Shown here: one piece after another, positions 7,386 to 14,294 of the stretch
Position numbering within the stretch: position 1 is the first letter of the stretch
Layout: each line of letters starts with the position of its first letter
Origin: Burkholderiaceae bacterium
GTDB taxonomy: Bacteria > Pseudomonadota > Gammaproteobacteria > Burkholderiales > Burkholderiaceae_C
Direction: 5' to 3'
Assembly: GCA_017999135.1 (NCBI GenBank)
Contig: JAGOBT010000025.1
Span: forward strand, 1 to 14,294
DNA length: 14,294 nt
Translations under genes and position numbers: made by a program
The notes under the pieces: generated by a model
What the model was told of the DNA's origin: nothing
Databases searched by the model: none
Seen by the model: the letters and a program-made list of their open reading frames with translations, nothing else

Positions 7386-8924
7386 TCAGGGCGCCTCGGC
7401 GCGGCTCTGCAGCGTCAGGCGGGTGCGGGCGTGGCTGTCTTCGTCGTCCTGGCGGGCGGCAGTGCGCTGGGCTTCGATGGCAGCGAAGTCGGCCACGCTG
7501 ACATCGCCGGTGATGTATTCGCCGTCGAAGCAGCTGGCCTCGAAACCGGCAATGGCCGGGTTCAACGCGCCCACCACCCGCTTCATCGCGTCCACGTCCT
7601 GGTAGATCAGTGCGTCGGCACCGATGAACTGGCGGATCTCCTCCAGGGTGCGGTTGTGGGCGATCAGTTCTTCCGACGTGGGCATGTCGATGCCGTAGAC
7701 ATTGGGATAACGCACCGGCGGTGCGGCCGACGCCATGTAGACCTTGCGTGCGCCGGCCTCGCGGGCCATCTGCACGATTTCCTTGCTGGTGGTGCCGCGC
7801 ACGATGCTGTCGTCCACGAGCAGCACGTTGCGGCCCTTGAACTCCACGCCGATGGCATTGAGCTTCTGGCGCACGCTCTTCTTGCGCGCCTGCTGGCCCG
7901 GCATGATGAAGGTGCGGCCCACGTAGCGGTTCTTCACGAACCCCTCGCGGTAAGGCTTGCCGATCTTCTGTGCCAGCTGCATGGCGCTGGGCCGGCTGCT
8001 TTCGGGGATGGGGATCACCACGTCGATGTCGCTGGGCGGCATGGTGTTGATCACCCGCTGGGCCAGCGTCTCGCCCAGGTTCAGCCGCGCCTGGTAGACC
8101 GAGATGCCGTCGATCACCGAATCGGGCCGGGCCAGGTACACGTACTCGAACATGCAGGGGTGCAGCTGCGGCGCGTCGGCGCACTGCTGGGCATGCACCT
8201 GGCCGGCCATGTCGATGAACAGCGCCTCACCGGGTGCCACGTCACGCACGGTGGTGTGGCCGGTGCCCTCGAGCGCCACGGTCTCGCTGGCGATCATGAT
8301 CTCCCGGCCACCGCCTTCGGCCGCCGGCAGGTCGGCCACACCGTAGACAAGCGGCCGGATGCCGTACGGATCCCGAAAGGCCAGCAGCCCGTAGCCGGCG
8401 ATCAGCGCGATGACTGCATACGAGCCGCGGATGCGCTTGTGCACCGCCCGCACGGCGCGGAACACCAACTCGGGGGTCAGCGGCACGTCGCGCCCGCTGC
8501 GCTCCATCTCGTGGGCCAGCACGTTGATCAGCACCTCGGTGTCGCTGCCGGTGTTGATGTGGCGGCGGTCGATGTCGAACAACTCGGTCTTCAGCGCGTG
8601 GGCGTTGGTCAGGTTGCCGTTGTGCACCAGCACGATGCCGTAGGGCGCGTTGACGTAGAACGGCTGGGCTTCTTCTTCATTGAAGGCGTTACCGGCCGTG
8701 GGGTAGCGCACCTGGCCCAGGCCCACCGGGCCGGGCAGCGCGCGCATGTTGCGGGTGCGGAACACGTCCTTCACCATGCCGCGGGCCTTGTGCATGAAGC
8801 ACTGCGTGCCCTGCATGGTGACGATGCCGGCCGCGTCCTGCCCACGGTGCTGCAGCAGCAGCAGCGCGTCGTAGATCAACTGGTTGACCGGCGCTTTGGA
8901 GATGACACCTACGATGCCGCACAT
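7386..8924 (-). CDS. purF: Amidophosphoribosyltransferase
   Basis: First committed step of purine synthesis: PRPP and glutamine give phosphoribosylamine. At 512 aa it is the E. coli-type length. The start MCGIVGV exposes Cys2, the glutaminase nucleophile, after Met removal; this and AGGA nine bases upstream fix the start, although the frame is open further back. [16 protein letters not shown] and NTGSDTE belong to the N-terminal glutaminase domain. The PRPP-binding motif [12 protein letters not shown] spans 367-378 in the C-terminal phosphoribosyltransferase domain. There is no N-terminal propeptide as in Fe-S-containing Bacillus-type enzymes. It lies after cvpA, the arrangement also seen in E. 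coli, and before metZ. I see no clear promoter in the 115-base gap upstream, so transcription probably comes from further up. Confidence 0.98.
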   Translation of the reverse strand: MCGIVGVISKAPVNQLIYDALLLLQHRGQDAAGIVTMQGTQCFMHKARGMVKDVFRTRNMRALPGPVGLGQVRYPTAGNAFNEEEAQPFYVNAPYGIVLVHNGNLTNAHALKTELFDIDRRHINTGSDTEVLINVLAHEMERSGRDVPLTPELVFRAVRAVHKRIRGSYAVIALIAGYGLLAFRDPYGIRPLVYGVADLPAAEGGGREIMIASETVALEGTGHTTVRDVAPGEALFIDMAGQVHAQQCADAPQLHPCMFEYVYLARPDSVIDGISVYQARLNLGETLAQRVINTMPPSDIDVVIPIPESSRPSAMQLAQKIGKPYREGFVKNRYVGRTFIMPGQQARKKSVRQKLNAIGVEFKGRNVLLVDDSIVRGTTSKEIVQMAREAGARKVYMASAAPPVRYPNVYGIDMPTSEELIAHNRTLEEIRQFIGADALIYQDVDAMKRVVGALNPAIAGFEASCFDGEYITGDVSVADFAAIEAQRTAARQDDEDSHARTRLTLQSRAEAP

Positions 8925-8963
8925 GGTGGAAAGTCCTGGAGGCTGAAGTAACGAACCCAAGCG

Positions 8964-9039
8964 AACGCCGCGGAACCGGCTTTGCCGGGCCGCTGGCGTT
9001 GCCCCCTTGAGGGGGCGCGCGCAGCGCGTAGGGGGAGGG
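8964..9039 (-). repeat. Intergenic G/C-rich palindromic repeat between cvpA and purF
   Basis: Two parts. At 9002-9035 lies a block with CCCCCTTGAGGGGG, a GCGC-rich palindrome and a final GGGGG. At 8964-9000 lies an imperfect hairpin (AACGCC-GCGG-CCGGC stem, TTT loop). The first part resembles the repeat between accD and folC in layout. Such elements are, to my knowledge, common between genes in Burkholderiales. It starts directly at the cvpA stop and may stabilise the upstream mRNA or attenuate read-through. Confidence 0.7.
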
Positions 9040-9546
9040 TCATAGGTATCGCGCCACCTCGGCCGGCAGCACCGGCTTGATGCCCTGCAGCGCCACCCGC
9101 AGCCAGGCTGCGCCCTGGCTATCCTGCCAGGGTTGGCTGCGCGCTGCCGGGGTGAAGGCCACCAGCGTGGCCAGCGCCAGCAGCAGCACGCCGCCGCGCG
9201 CCAGGCCGAAGGCGGCACCCAGCGTGCGGTCGATCAGGGTCAGCGGCGTGGCGTGCACCAGCAGCCGCACCAGGCGGGCCAGCAATGTCCAGCCGATCAG
9301 CACGCCGACGAAGGTGAGCGCAAATCCTGCGCCCAGGTTCAGCGCCGACCCCGGCAGCCCGATCGGCAGATGCGGCGCCACTTGCGCCGAGTACAACTGC
9401 GCGGCCACATAGGCCACCACCCAGCCCACCAGCGACATCAGCTCGAACACCAGGCCGCGCCACAGCCCCACCACCACCGACAGCGCCAGCACCGTCAGCA
9501 GAGTCCAGTCGACCCAGCCGAAGGTGGGCAGGGCGTTGTCGACCAT
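9040..9546 (-). CDS. cvpA: CvpA family inner-membrane protein
   Basis: A 168-aa protein with four predicted membrane segments (about 13-29, 32-53, 68-94, 107-132) and the family layout [21 protein letters not shown]...[11 protein letters not shown]. CvpA proteins are needed for colicin V production in E. coli and affect envelope stress tolerance; their molecular activity is unknown. The polar C-terminal tail should be cytoplasmic. A GTG directly before the ATG could serve as an alternative start, but ATG 9546 shares its A with the TGA of the SPOR gene (TGATG), a typical coupling signal. It lies directly before purF, as in many Proteobacteria. Confidence 0.92.
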   Translation of the reverse strand: MVDNALPTFGWVDWTLLTVLALSVVVGLWRGLVFELMSLVGWVVAYVAAQLYSAQVAPHLPIGLPGSALNLGAGFALTFVGVLIGWTLLARLVRLLVHATPLTLIDRTLGAAFGLARGGVLLLALATLVAFTPAARSQPWQDSQGAAWLRVALQGIKPVLPAEVARYL

Positions 9547-10307
9547 CACAGCGTGAGGATGGCCACCGGCAGGCCGCTGGCCTTGATGCGGGCAGCCGCC
9601 TTGTCGGCCTCGGCCTTGGTGGCAAACGGGCCCACCCGCACCCGGGTGCGCTTGGTGCCGTCGACCTCCACCACCTGGGTGTAGGTCTTGAAGCCCAGCT
9701 GCTCGACCTTCTGGCGCGCTTCCTTCAACTTGGCGGGCTCGGTGTAGGCGCCCACCTGCACCACCATGCGGACGCTGCCGGCCGCGCTGGCCGGCTGGCC
9801 GTCGAGCAAGGCCTGGGCACGGGCGCCATCACTGGCTGGCGCCGGGGCGCTGGCGGCCACGGGCTTTGACCCGGCCGGCACTGGCTTGGGCGCGGCGGCC
9901 ACGGCCTCACGTGCCGGGGGCATTGCCGGGGCGGATGCCGGCGGCGGCACCTCGCGCCCGGCATCGGCAGCGCGCTCGGTGATTTCGGCCGGCTTGGTGG
10001 GCGGCATCTCGGCATCGGGCACCACCACCGCAGCCGACGCCGCCGACAGCACCGGGCTGGGCCCGGGCGGGGCCAGCGGCGGCGCGCCGTCCTTGCGCGG
10101 AATCTCGATCGGGATGTTGACCGGCACCGGCCGGGGCTGGGTTTCGAACAACAGCGGGAAGCCGATCACGCCGATGCCCAGCAGCACCGCCGCGCCGATC
10201 AGCCGGCGGCGGGCGCGGGTGCGGGCCGCCGCCACGGCATCGGGCTCGGCCGCCGGAGCGTCGCCCGCAGGGTCGGTTTGGCGTTGGAAGAGTGACAGCA
10301 GACCCAT
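9546..10307 (-). CDS. SPOR-domain cell-division protein (DedD-like)
   Basis: A 253-aa single-pass protein: an N-terminal cytoplasmic tail with a basic stretch (RTRARRR, 29-35), one transmembrane helix (about 36-54), a long Pro/Ala-rich periplasmic linker (about 56-175) and a C-terminal SPOR domain (about 178-253) with VVQVGAYTEPAKLKEARQKV and VRVGPF. SPOR domains bind denuded septal peptidoglycan and place division proteins at the septum. The position between folC and cvpA is that of dedD in E. coli, so a DedD role is likely; the sequence alone does not exclude another SPOR protein. There is no obvious Shine-Dalgarno before ATG 10307. The 70-base gap after folC holds only a short GGGGCCGGCCCC palindrome (10356-10367), not a terminator. 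Confidence 0.9.
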   Translation of the reverse strand: MGLLSLFQRQTDPAGDAPAAEPDAVAAARTRARRRLIGAAVLLGIGVIGFPLLFETQPRPVPVNIPIEIPRKDGAPPLAPPGPSPVLSAASAAVVVPDAEMPPTKPAEITERAADAGREVPPPASAPAMPPAREAVAAAPKPVPAGSKPVAASAPAPASDGARAQALLDGQPASAAGSVRMVVQVGAYTEPAKLKEARQKVEQLGFKTYTQVVEVDGTKRTRVRVGPFATKAEADKAAARIKASGLPVAILTL

Positions 10308-10377
10308 GCGGGCAGGGGCCGCAGCCGGTGGTGGTGAAAGGGTGTTGCGGCCGCCGGGGCCGGCCCCGAAGCTGCTG

Positions 10378-11688
10378 TCAGCCCAGATGCCGGGCCGCCA
10401 GACGGGGCAAGCCGTCTTTCAGCACACCGCCCACGGTGAAGAACGATCCGAAGACCACAATTCTATCAGCGGGGTCTGCTGCGGCCGCTGCGGCGCGCAG
10501 GGCGGCGTCGGGGCTGGGGTGGGTGTGGATGCCCACCGTGCGGCCGGCCGGCACTTCCTGCACCAGCGCCGCCTGCACCAGCCCCGCCAGTTCGTCGGCA
10601 CGGGCGGCGCGGGGCGTGGGCAGATCGGTCAGGTGCCAGTGGTCGACCAGCGGCGCCAGGTGCGGCAGCAGCGTGGCCAGATCCTTGTCGCGCATGGCGC
10701 CGAAGACGGCATGCGTGGCCGGGTAGAAGCCCATCTGGTCGAGGTTGAGCGCCAGCGCCGCCACCGACTGCGGGTTGTGCGCCACGTCCAGCACCAGCGT
10801 CGGCTGGCCCGGCACGATCTGGAAGCGCCCGGGCAGTTCCACCATCGCCAGGCCGTTGCGCACGGCCTGGGCATTGACCGGCAGCCGGTCGCGCAGCGCC
10901 TCGAACACCGCCAGCACACCGGCGGCATTGAGCAGCTGGTTGGCGCCGCGCAGCGCCGGGTAGGCCAGTCCGTTGAAGCGGGTGCTGCGGCCACGCCAGC
11001 CCCACTGCTGCTTGTCACCCTGGAAGTTGAAGTCCACGCCCAGCTGGCGCAGGTCGGCGCCCAGCTCGGTGGCGCGGGCCTGCAGGCTGACCGGCGGTTG
11101 CGGATCGCTGACCACCACTGGCTTCGCCGGGCGCATGATGCCGGCCTTCTCGCGGCCGATGGCCTCGCGGTTGTCACCCAGGAACTCGGTGTGGTCGAGC
11201 GCGATGCTGGTGATCAGCGCCACGTCGGCGTCGACCGCGTTCACCGCGTCCAGCCGGCCGCCCATGCCCACTTCCAGGATCACCAGGTCCAGCGGCGCCT
11301 GGGCCAGCGCCCGCATGATGACCAGGGTGGTGTATTCGAACCAGGTCAGCGTGATGCCGTCGCGCACCGCCTCCACCGCCTGGAAGTGTTCGAGCAGCAG
11401 CGCGTCGCTGGCCATCTCGCCGTTGATGCGGCAGCGCTCGTTGAAGTGCACCAGGTGCGGCTTGATGTACAGGCCGACGCGGTAGCCGGCCTGCAGGGCC
11501 ACCGCCTCCAGCATGGCGCAGGACGAGCCCTTGCCATTGGTGCCGGCCACCGCCACCACCGGCACGGTGAAGCGCAAGCCCAGCCGGTCGCAGAGCAGGC
11601 GCACCCGATCCAGCGTCATGTCGATGGTCTTGGGGTGCAGCTGCTCGCAGTGGGCGAGCCATTGGTCGAGCGTGGTCGGCAGGGTCAT
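10378..11688 (-). CDS. folC: Dihydrofolate synthase / folylpolyglutamate synthase
   Basis: Mur-ligase-type ATP enzyme that adds glutamate to dihydropteroate and then polyglutamate to folates in the cytosol. At 436 aa it has the family length. The ATP loop GTNGKGS is at 49-55, followed by KPHLVHFNERCRING, FEYTTLVIMRAL, LEVGMGGRLDAVN, SIALDHTEFLG and the C-terminal VLDVAHNPQS. The ATG at 11688 follows directly on a 9-bp inverted repeat whose last arm contains the only candidate ribosome site (GGAA), and one base after the stop of a possible 26-codon leader ORF. An upstream terminator closes accD, so folC probably has its own promoter or depends on read-through; I do not recognise a clear -10/-35. 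Confidence 0.96.
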   Translation of the reverse strand: MTLPTTLDQWLAHCEQLHPKTIDMTLDRVRLLCDRLGLRFTVPVVAVAGTNGKGSSCAMLEAVALQAGYRVGLYIKPHLVHFNERCRINGEMASDALLLEHFQAVEAVRDGITLTWFEYTTLVIMRALAQAPLDLVILEVGMGGRLDAVNAVDADVALITSIALDHTEFLGDNREAIGREKAGIMRPAKPVVVSDPQPPVSLQARATELGADLRQLGVDFNFQGDKQQWGWRGRSTRFNGLAYPALRGANQLLNAAGVLAVFEALRDRLPVNAQAVRNGLAMVELPGRFQIVPGQPTLVLDVAHNPQSVAALALNLDQMGFYPATHAVFGAMRDKDLATLLPHLAPLVDHWHLTDLPTPRAARADELAGLVQAALVQEVPAGRTVGIHTHPSPDAALRAAAAAADPADRIVVFGSFFTVGGVLKDGLPRLAARHLG

Positions 11689-11722
11689 GTCAGTTCCGCA
11701 CGGCCGCTCCGAAGGAACTGAC
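11689..11722 (-). promoter_or_regulatory. Hairpin abutting the folC start codon
   Basis: Perfect 9-bp inverted repeat (GTCAGTTCC / GGAACTGAC) with a 16-base loop. In the mRNA the 3' arm ends one base before the folC ATG and includes GGAA, the only visible ribosome-site candidate, so the structure could hide it. Confidence 0.6.
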
Positions 11723-11770
11723 GTCCCCCTCGGGGGGAAACGAGCGCAGCGAGTCAGGGGGTTGCTTCAT
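11690..11770 (-). CDS. Possible 26-aa leader peptide upstream of folC
   Basis: An ATG at 11770 opens a short frame starting MKQPPDSLRSFPPEG and ending at a TGA whose last base is one nucleotide before the folC ATG. Its codons run through the G/C repeat and the hairpin at the folC start. Only a poor ribosome site (GAGA) precedes it. The frame may simply be a by-product of the repeat; I list it because its end is so exactly placed. Confidence 0.25.
   Translation of the reverse strand: MKQPPDSLRSFPPEGDVSSFGAAVRN
11725..11761 (-). repeat. Intergenic G/C-rich palindromic repeat between accD and folC
   Basis: On the minus strand CCCCCTGACTCGCTGCGCTCG is followed by TTT, C-run and GAGGGGG. It has the same order of C-run, GCGC palindrome, C-run and G-run as the repeat between cvpA and purF, in the same orientation. 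It looks like another copy of a dispersed intergenic element. Confidence 0.65.
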
Positions 11771-11779
11771 GGCGGTCTC

Positions 11780-11809
11780 GGAAAAGAAAGCGGGCCCACG
11801 CAGGGCCCG
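11780..11809 (-). terminator. Rho-independent terminator after accD
   Basis: On the minus strand a 7-bp stem (CGGGCCC / GGGCCCG) with a 5-base loop is followed by CTTTCTTTTC. It lies 21 bases after the accD stop. The T-run is interrupted, so termination may be partial. Confidence 0.75.
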
Positions 11810-11830
11810 ATGGATGCGGTTCGGGGCCGC

Positions 11831-12703
11831 TCAGCTCACCGCGTCGGCGCTCTGTCGCTGCAGCATGGCCAGCATGCTGGCGATGGTGGGCCGCAACTGC
11901 CGGCGGTCGACGATCTGGTCGATCGCGCCCTTGGTGATCAGGAACTCGGCGCGCTGGAAGCCCTCGGGCAGCTTCTCGCGCACCGTGTTCTCGATCACCC
12001 GCGGGCCGGCAAAGCCGACCAGCGCCTTCGGCTCGGCGATCACCACGTCGCCCACGAAGGCGAAGCTGGCTGAAACGCCGCCCATGGTGGGATCGCACAG
12101 CACGCTGATGTAGGGCAGCTTGGCTTTCGCCAGCCGGCCCAGCGCGGCATTGGTCTTGGCCATCTGGAACAGGCTGAACAGGCCTTCCTGCATGCGCGCG
12201 CCGCCGGTGGCGGTGAAGCAGACGAACGGCACCTTCTGCTCGATGGCGGCATGCACGCCGCGCACGAAGCGCTCACCCACCACCGACCCCATCGACCCGC
12301 CCATGAAGTCGAACTCGAAGCAGGCGGCGACCAGCGGCACGCTCATCACCGCGCCGCCGAAGACCACCAGCGCATCGGTCTCGCCGGTGGTTTCCAGTGC
12401 GTCCTTCAGCCGCTCGGGGTACTTGCGGCTGTCCTTGAACTTCAGCGGGTCGACCGGCACCACCTCCTGGCCGATCTCCCAGCGGCCTTCGGCGTCCAGG
12501 AAGGCGTCCAGCCGCTCGCGCGCGCCGATGCGGTGGTGGTGGCCGCACTTGGGGCAGACATTGACGTTCTGCGCCAGGTCGGTGTTGTAGAGCACCGTTT
12601 CGCAGGCCGGGCACTTCACCCACAGGCCTTCGGGCACCGACCGGCGTTCGGTCGGGTCGGTCTGTTGGATCTTGGGTGGCAGCAGTTTTTCCAGCCAGCT
12701 CAT
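11831..12703 (-). CDS. accD: Acetyl-CoA carboxylase, carboxyltransferase beta subunit
   Basis: Beta subunit of the cytosolic acetyl-CoA carboxylase carboxyltransferase, which with AccA moves the carboxyl group from biotin to acetyl-CoA to make malonyl-CoA for fatty acid synthesis. It is 290 aa long. The N-terminal zinc ribbon has cysteines 31, 34, 50 and 53 (CPAC...CPKC). The crotonase-like core holds [24 protein letters not shown] and [11 protein letters not shown]. The frame opens 28 codons further upstream into trpA, but ATG 12703 begins the conserved [11 protein letters not shown] and follows GGAG by 8 bases, so it is the start. It lies 19 bases after trpA, the usual betaproteobacterial order, and ends in its own terminator. 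Confidence 0.97.
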   Translation of the reverse strand: MSWLEKLLPPKIQQTDPTERRSVPEGLWVKCPACETVLYNTDLAQNVNVCPKCGHHHRIGARERLDAFLDAEGRWEIGQEVVPVDPLKFKDSRKYPERLKDALETTGETDALVVFGGAVMSVPLVAACFEFDFMGGSMGSVVGERFVRGVHAAIEQKVPFVCFTATGGARMQEGLFSLFQMAKTNAALGRLAKAKLPYISVLCDPTMGGVSASFAFVGDVVIAEPKALVGFAGPRVIENTVREKLPEGFQRAEFLITKGAIDQIVDRRQLRPTIASMLAMLQRQSADAVS

Positions 12704-12722
12704 CAGATGCTCTCCAGCAAGT

Positions 12723-13535
12723 TCACAAGGTGTCGATTGCGGCGCGGATCTCGGCCATGAAGGCCCTGGCAACCGCTTCGACCTCACCGGGCGGCGCTTC
12801 GTTCAAGAGTTGCACCAGGCGCGAGCCGATGACCACCGCATCCGCCACCGCGCCGACGGCCTGCGCCGTGGCGGCATCACGGATGCCGAAGCCTACCCCA
12901 ACCGGCACGTTGACATGCTGGCGGATGCGTGGCAGGGCTTCGGCGACCGCGCCCACATCGAGGTGACCGGCACCGGTCACGCCCTTGAGCGACACGTAGT
13001 ACACGTAACCGCTGGCGACCTTCGCCACGTCCTGGATGCGTTGGTCGGTGCTGGTGGGTGCCAGCAGGAAGATCAGGTCCATGCCGGCAGCCTGCAGATC
13101 GGCCGAGAACTGCACGCACTCCTCCGGCGGGTAGTCCACCACCAACAGGCCGTCGACGCCGGCCTCGGCCGCATCGCGGATGAAGCGGCCGGCGCCGTGC
13201 TTCTGGTCGTAGCGTTCCACCGGGTTGGCGTAGCCCATCAGCACCACCGGCGTGCTGGTGTTGCTGCGGCGGAAGTCGCGCACCGCGGCCAGCACCTGCA
13301 CCAGGCCGATGCCACGGGCCAGCGCCCGCTCTCCGGCCTGCTGGATCACCGGGCCATCGGCCGACGGATCGGAGAACGGCACTCCCAGTTCGATGATGTC
13401 GGCGCCGCCATCGGCCAGCGCCCGCATGATGCCGGGCGTGGCGTCGGCCGACGGATCGCCGGTGGTGACGTAGGGAATCAGCGCCCGGCGGCCCTGGGCC
13501 TTCAACGCGGCCAGCGTGCTGCCGATGCGGCTCAT
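12723..13535 (-). CDS. trpA: Tryptophan synthase alpha subunit
   Basis: Cleaves indole-3-glycerol phosphate to indole and glyceraldehyde 3-phosphate and channels indole to TrpB in the alpha2beta2 complex. It is 270 aa long, a TIM barrel. The catalytic pair E49 and D60 is visible in [14 protein letters not shown], at the same numbers as in the Salmonella enzyme. The phosphate-binding part is GVGFGIRD near the C-terminus. The ATG at 13535 overlaps the trpB stop (ATGA) and is preceded by GAGGTG in the trpB end, which indicates translational coupling and equal expression. Codons further upstream in this frame belong to trpB. Confidence 0.97.
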   Translation of the reverse strand: MSRIGSTLAALKAQGRRALIPYVTTGDPSADATPGIMRALADGGADIIELGVPFSDPSADGPVIQQAGERALARGIGLVQVLAAVRDFRRSNTSTPVVLMGYANPVERYDQKHGAGRFIRDAAEAGVDGLLVVDYPPEECVQFSADLQAAGMDLIFLLAPTSTDQRIQDVAKVASGYVYYVSLKGVTGAGHLDVGAVAEALPRIRQHVNVPVGVGFGIRDAATAQAVGAVADAVVIGSRLVQLLNEAPPGEVEAVARAFMAEIRAAIDTL

Positions 13536-14294
13536 CGCAGCACCTCGATGCTTTGCACACCACCCTTGACCGACTGCCCCTTGCACGACGGCCGGCAGTA
13601 GAAGTCAGCGCCCGACAGGTCGGCCACGGTGCCGATGTCCTTGTCGCCACGGCCGCTCAGGTTCACCAGCAGGTGCTGGTCGGGCCGCATGGTGGCGGCC
13701 AGCTTCATCGCATAGGCCACCGCATGGCTGGATTCCAGCGCCGGGATGATGCCCTCGGTGCGGCACAGGCGGTGGAAGGCGGCCAGCGCCTCGTCGTCGG
13801 TGATGCCCACGTATTCAGCCCGGCCGATGTCCTTCAGGTAAGCATGCTCAGGGCCGACGCCAGGGTAGTCCAGGCCGGCCGAGATCGAATGCGTCTCGGT
13901 GATCTGGCCGTTGTCGTCCTGCAGCAGGTAGGTGCGGTTGCCGTGCAGCACGCCCGGGCTGCCGGCGCTCAGGCTGGCGGAATGCTTGCCCGAATCCAGC
14001 CCCAGGCCGGCGGCTTCCACGCCGATCAGGCGCACCTTGTCGTGCTGGATGTAGGGGTAGAAGATGCCCATGGCATTGCTGCCGCCGCCCACGCAGGCGA
14101 TCACGGCATCAGGCTGCTGGCCCGCGGGGCCACCGAGTTCGGCGATCTGCTGCGGCATCTGCACCAGGCATTCATCGCCGATCACCCGCTGGAAGTCGCG
14201 CACCATCATCGGATAGGGGTGCGGGCCGGCCACGGTGCCGATGATGTAGAAGGTGTTCTCCACATTCGTCACCCAGTCACGCAGGGCCTCGTTG
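13532..14294 (-). CDS. trpB: Tryptophan synthase beta subunit (5' end beyond window)
   Basis: PLP enzyme that condenses indole from TrpA with serine to tryptophan. Only the last 254 codons lie in the window; the N-terminal part with the PLP lysine is cut off by the right edge. Visible are [19 protein letters not shown] at the edge, AGPHPYP, the phosphate-binding loop [13 protein letters not shown], the [16 protein letters not shown] segment, ALESSHA and the C-terminal SGRGDKD. After GRGDKD the protein continues about 30 residues ([16 protein letters not shown] and on), somewhat longer than E. coli TrpB. An internal ATG at 14272 opens the same frame but cannot be the start, since conserved sequence continues upstream. 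Confidence 0.97.
   Translation of the reverse strand, partial: NEALRDWVTNVENTFYIIGTVAGPHPYPMMVRDFQRVIGDECLVQMPQQIAELGGPAGQQPDAVIACVGGGSNAMGIFYPYIQHDKVRLIGVEAAGLGLDSGKHSASLSAGSPGVLHGNRTYLLQDDNGQITETHSISAGLDYPGVGPEHAYLKDIGRAEYVGITDDEALAAFHRLCRTEGIIPALESSHAVAYAMKLAATMRPDQHLLVNLSGRGDKDIGTVADLSGADFYCRPSCKGQSVKGGVQSIEVLR

Noticed and set aside
6133..8184. A single 683-codon frame reading through metZ and back into purF, as a possible fusion
   Set aside because: The upstream part is out of frame with purF and has no protein-like character; metZ begins at ATG 7371 after the purF stop.
8925..9039. A separate promoter or small gene in the cvpA-purF gap
   Set aside because: The gap is filled by repeat and hairpin sequence; I see no convincing -10/-35 pair, and the open frame there is a by-product of the repeat.
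10356..10367. GGGGCCGGCCCC palindrome between folC and the SPOR gene as a terminator
   Set aside because: There is no T-run on either strand and the stem has no room for a loop. Such palindromes are frequent at this G+C content.

Overview
The window is a GC-rich chromosomal segment in which every supportable gene lies on the minus strand. The order trpB-trpA-accD-folC-SPOR/dedD-cvpA-purF-metZ is the tryptophan/fatty-acid/folate/purine/methionine housekeeping block typical of Betaproteobacteria. Together with the G+C-rich intergenic repeat type, it suggests a member of Burkholderiales, perhaps near the Leptothrix/Rubrivivax/Sphaerotilaceae group. That placement is an inference from gene order and composition, not a database match.

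Read in the direction of transcription (right to left): the end of trpB (cut by the right edge) overlaps trpA, and accD follows closely and ends in a rho-independent terminator. A short leader holds a G/C-rich repeat, a possible 26-codon leader ORF and a strong hairpin ending one base before folC. Then come folC, a SPOR-domain protein, cvpA (1-base overlap), a second intergenic repeat, purF, metZ and gltX. A promoter at the end of gltX serves tRNA-Ala(GGC) and tRNA-Glu(UUC), which end at a clear terminator. The tRNA-Ala is enclosed by a perfect 12-bp inverted repeat. Next is a solitary DUF169 gene of unknown function.

The left 3.5 kb is the accessory and most interesting part. It is a tight three-gene unit (gaps of 8 and 6 bases) of a small PAS protein resembling photoactive yellow protein (PYP), a PAS-PAS-GGDEF diguanylate cyclase and a PAS-GGDEF-EAL protein cut by the left edge. 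The PYP-like protein keeps the counterparts of the chromophore cysteine and of Tyr42 and Glu46, but not Thr50 and Arg52. The two GGDEF proteins begin with nearly the same PAS domain, so they look like a tandem duplication with different output modules. Upstream is a good match to a sigma-28 (FliA, flagellar) promoter at the correct 11-base spacing, followed by two hairpins in the leader. Together this suggests a motility-linked c-di-GMP module with a PYP-like input.

The housekeeping genes appear intact, with the expected catalytic motifs. I see no insertion sequences, CRISPR arrays or phage genes. The only protein-coding gene for which I can offer no role is the DUF169 gene.
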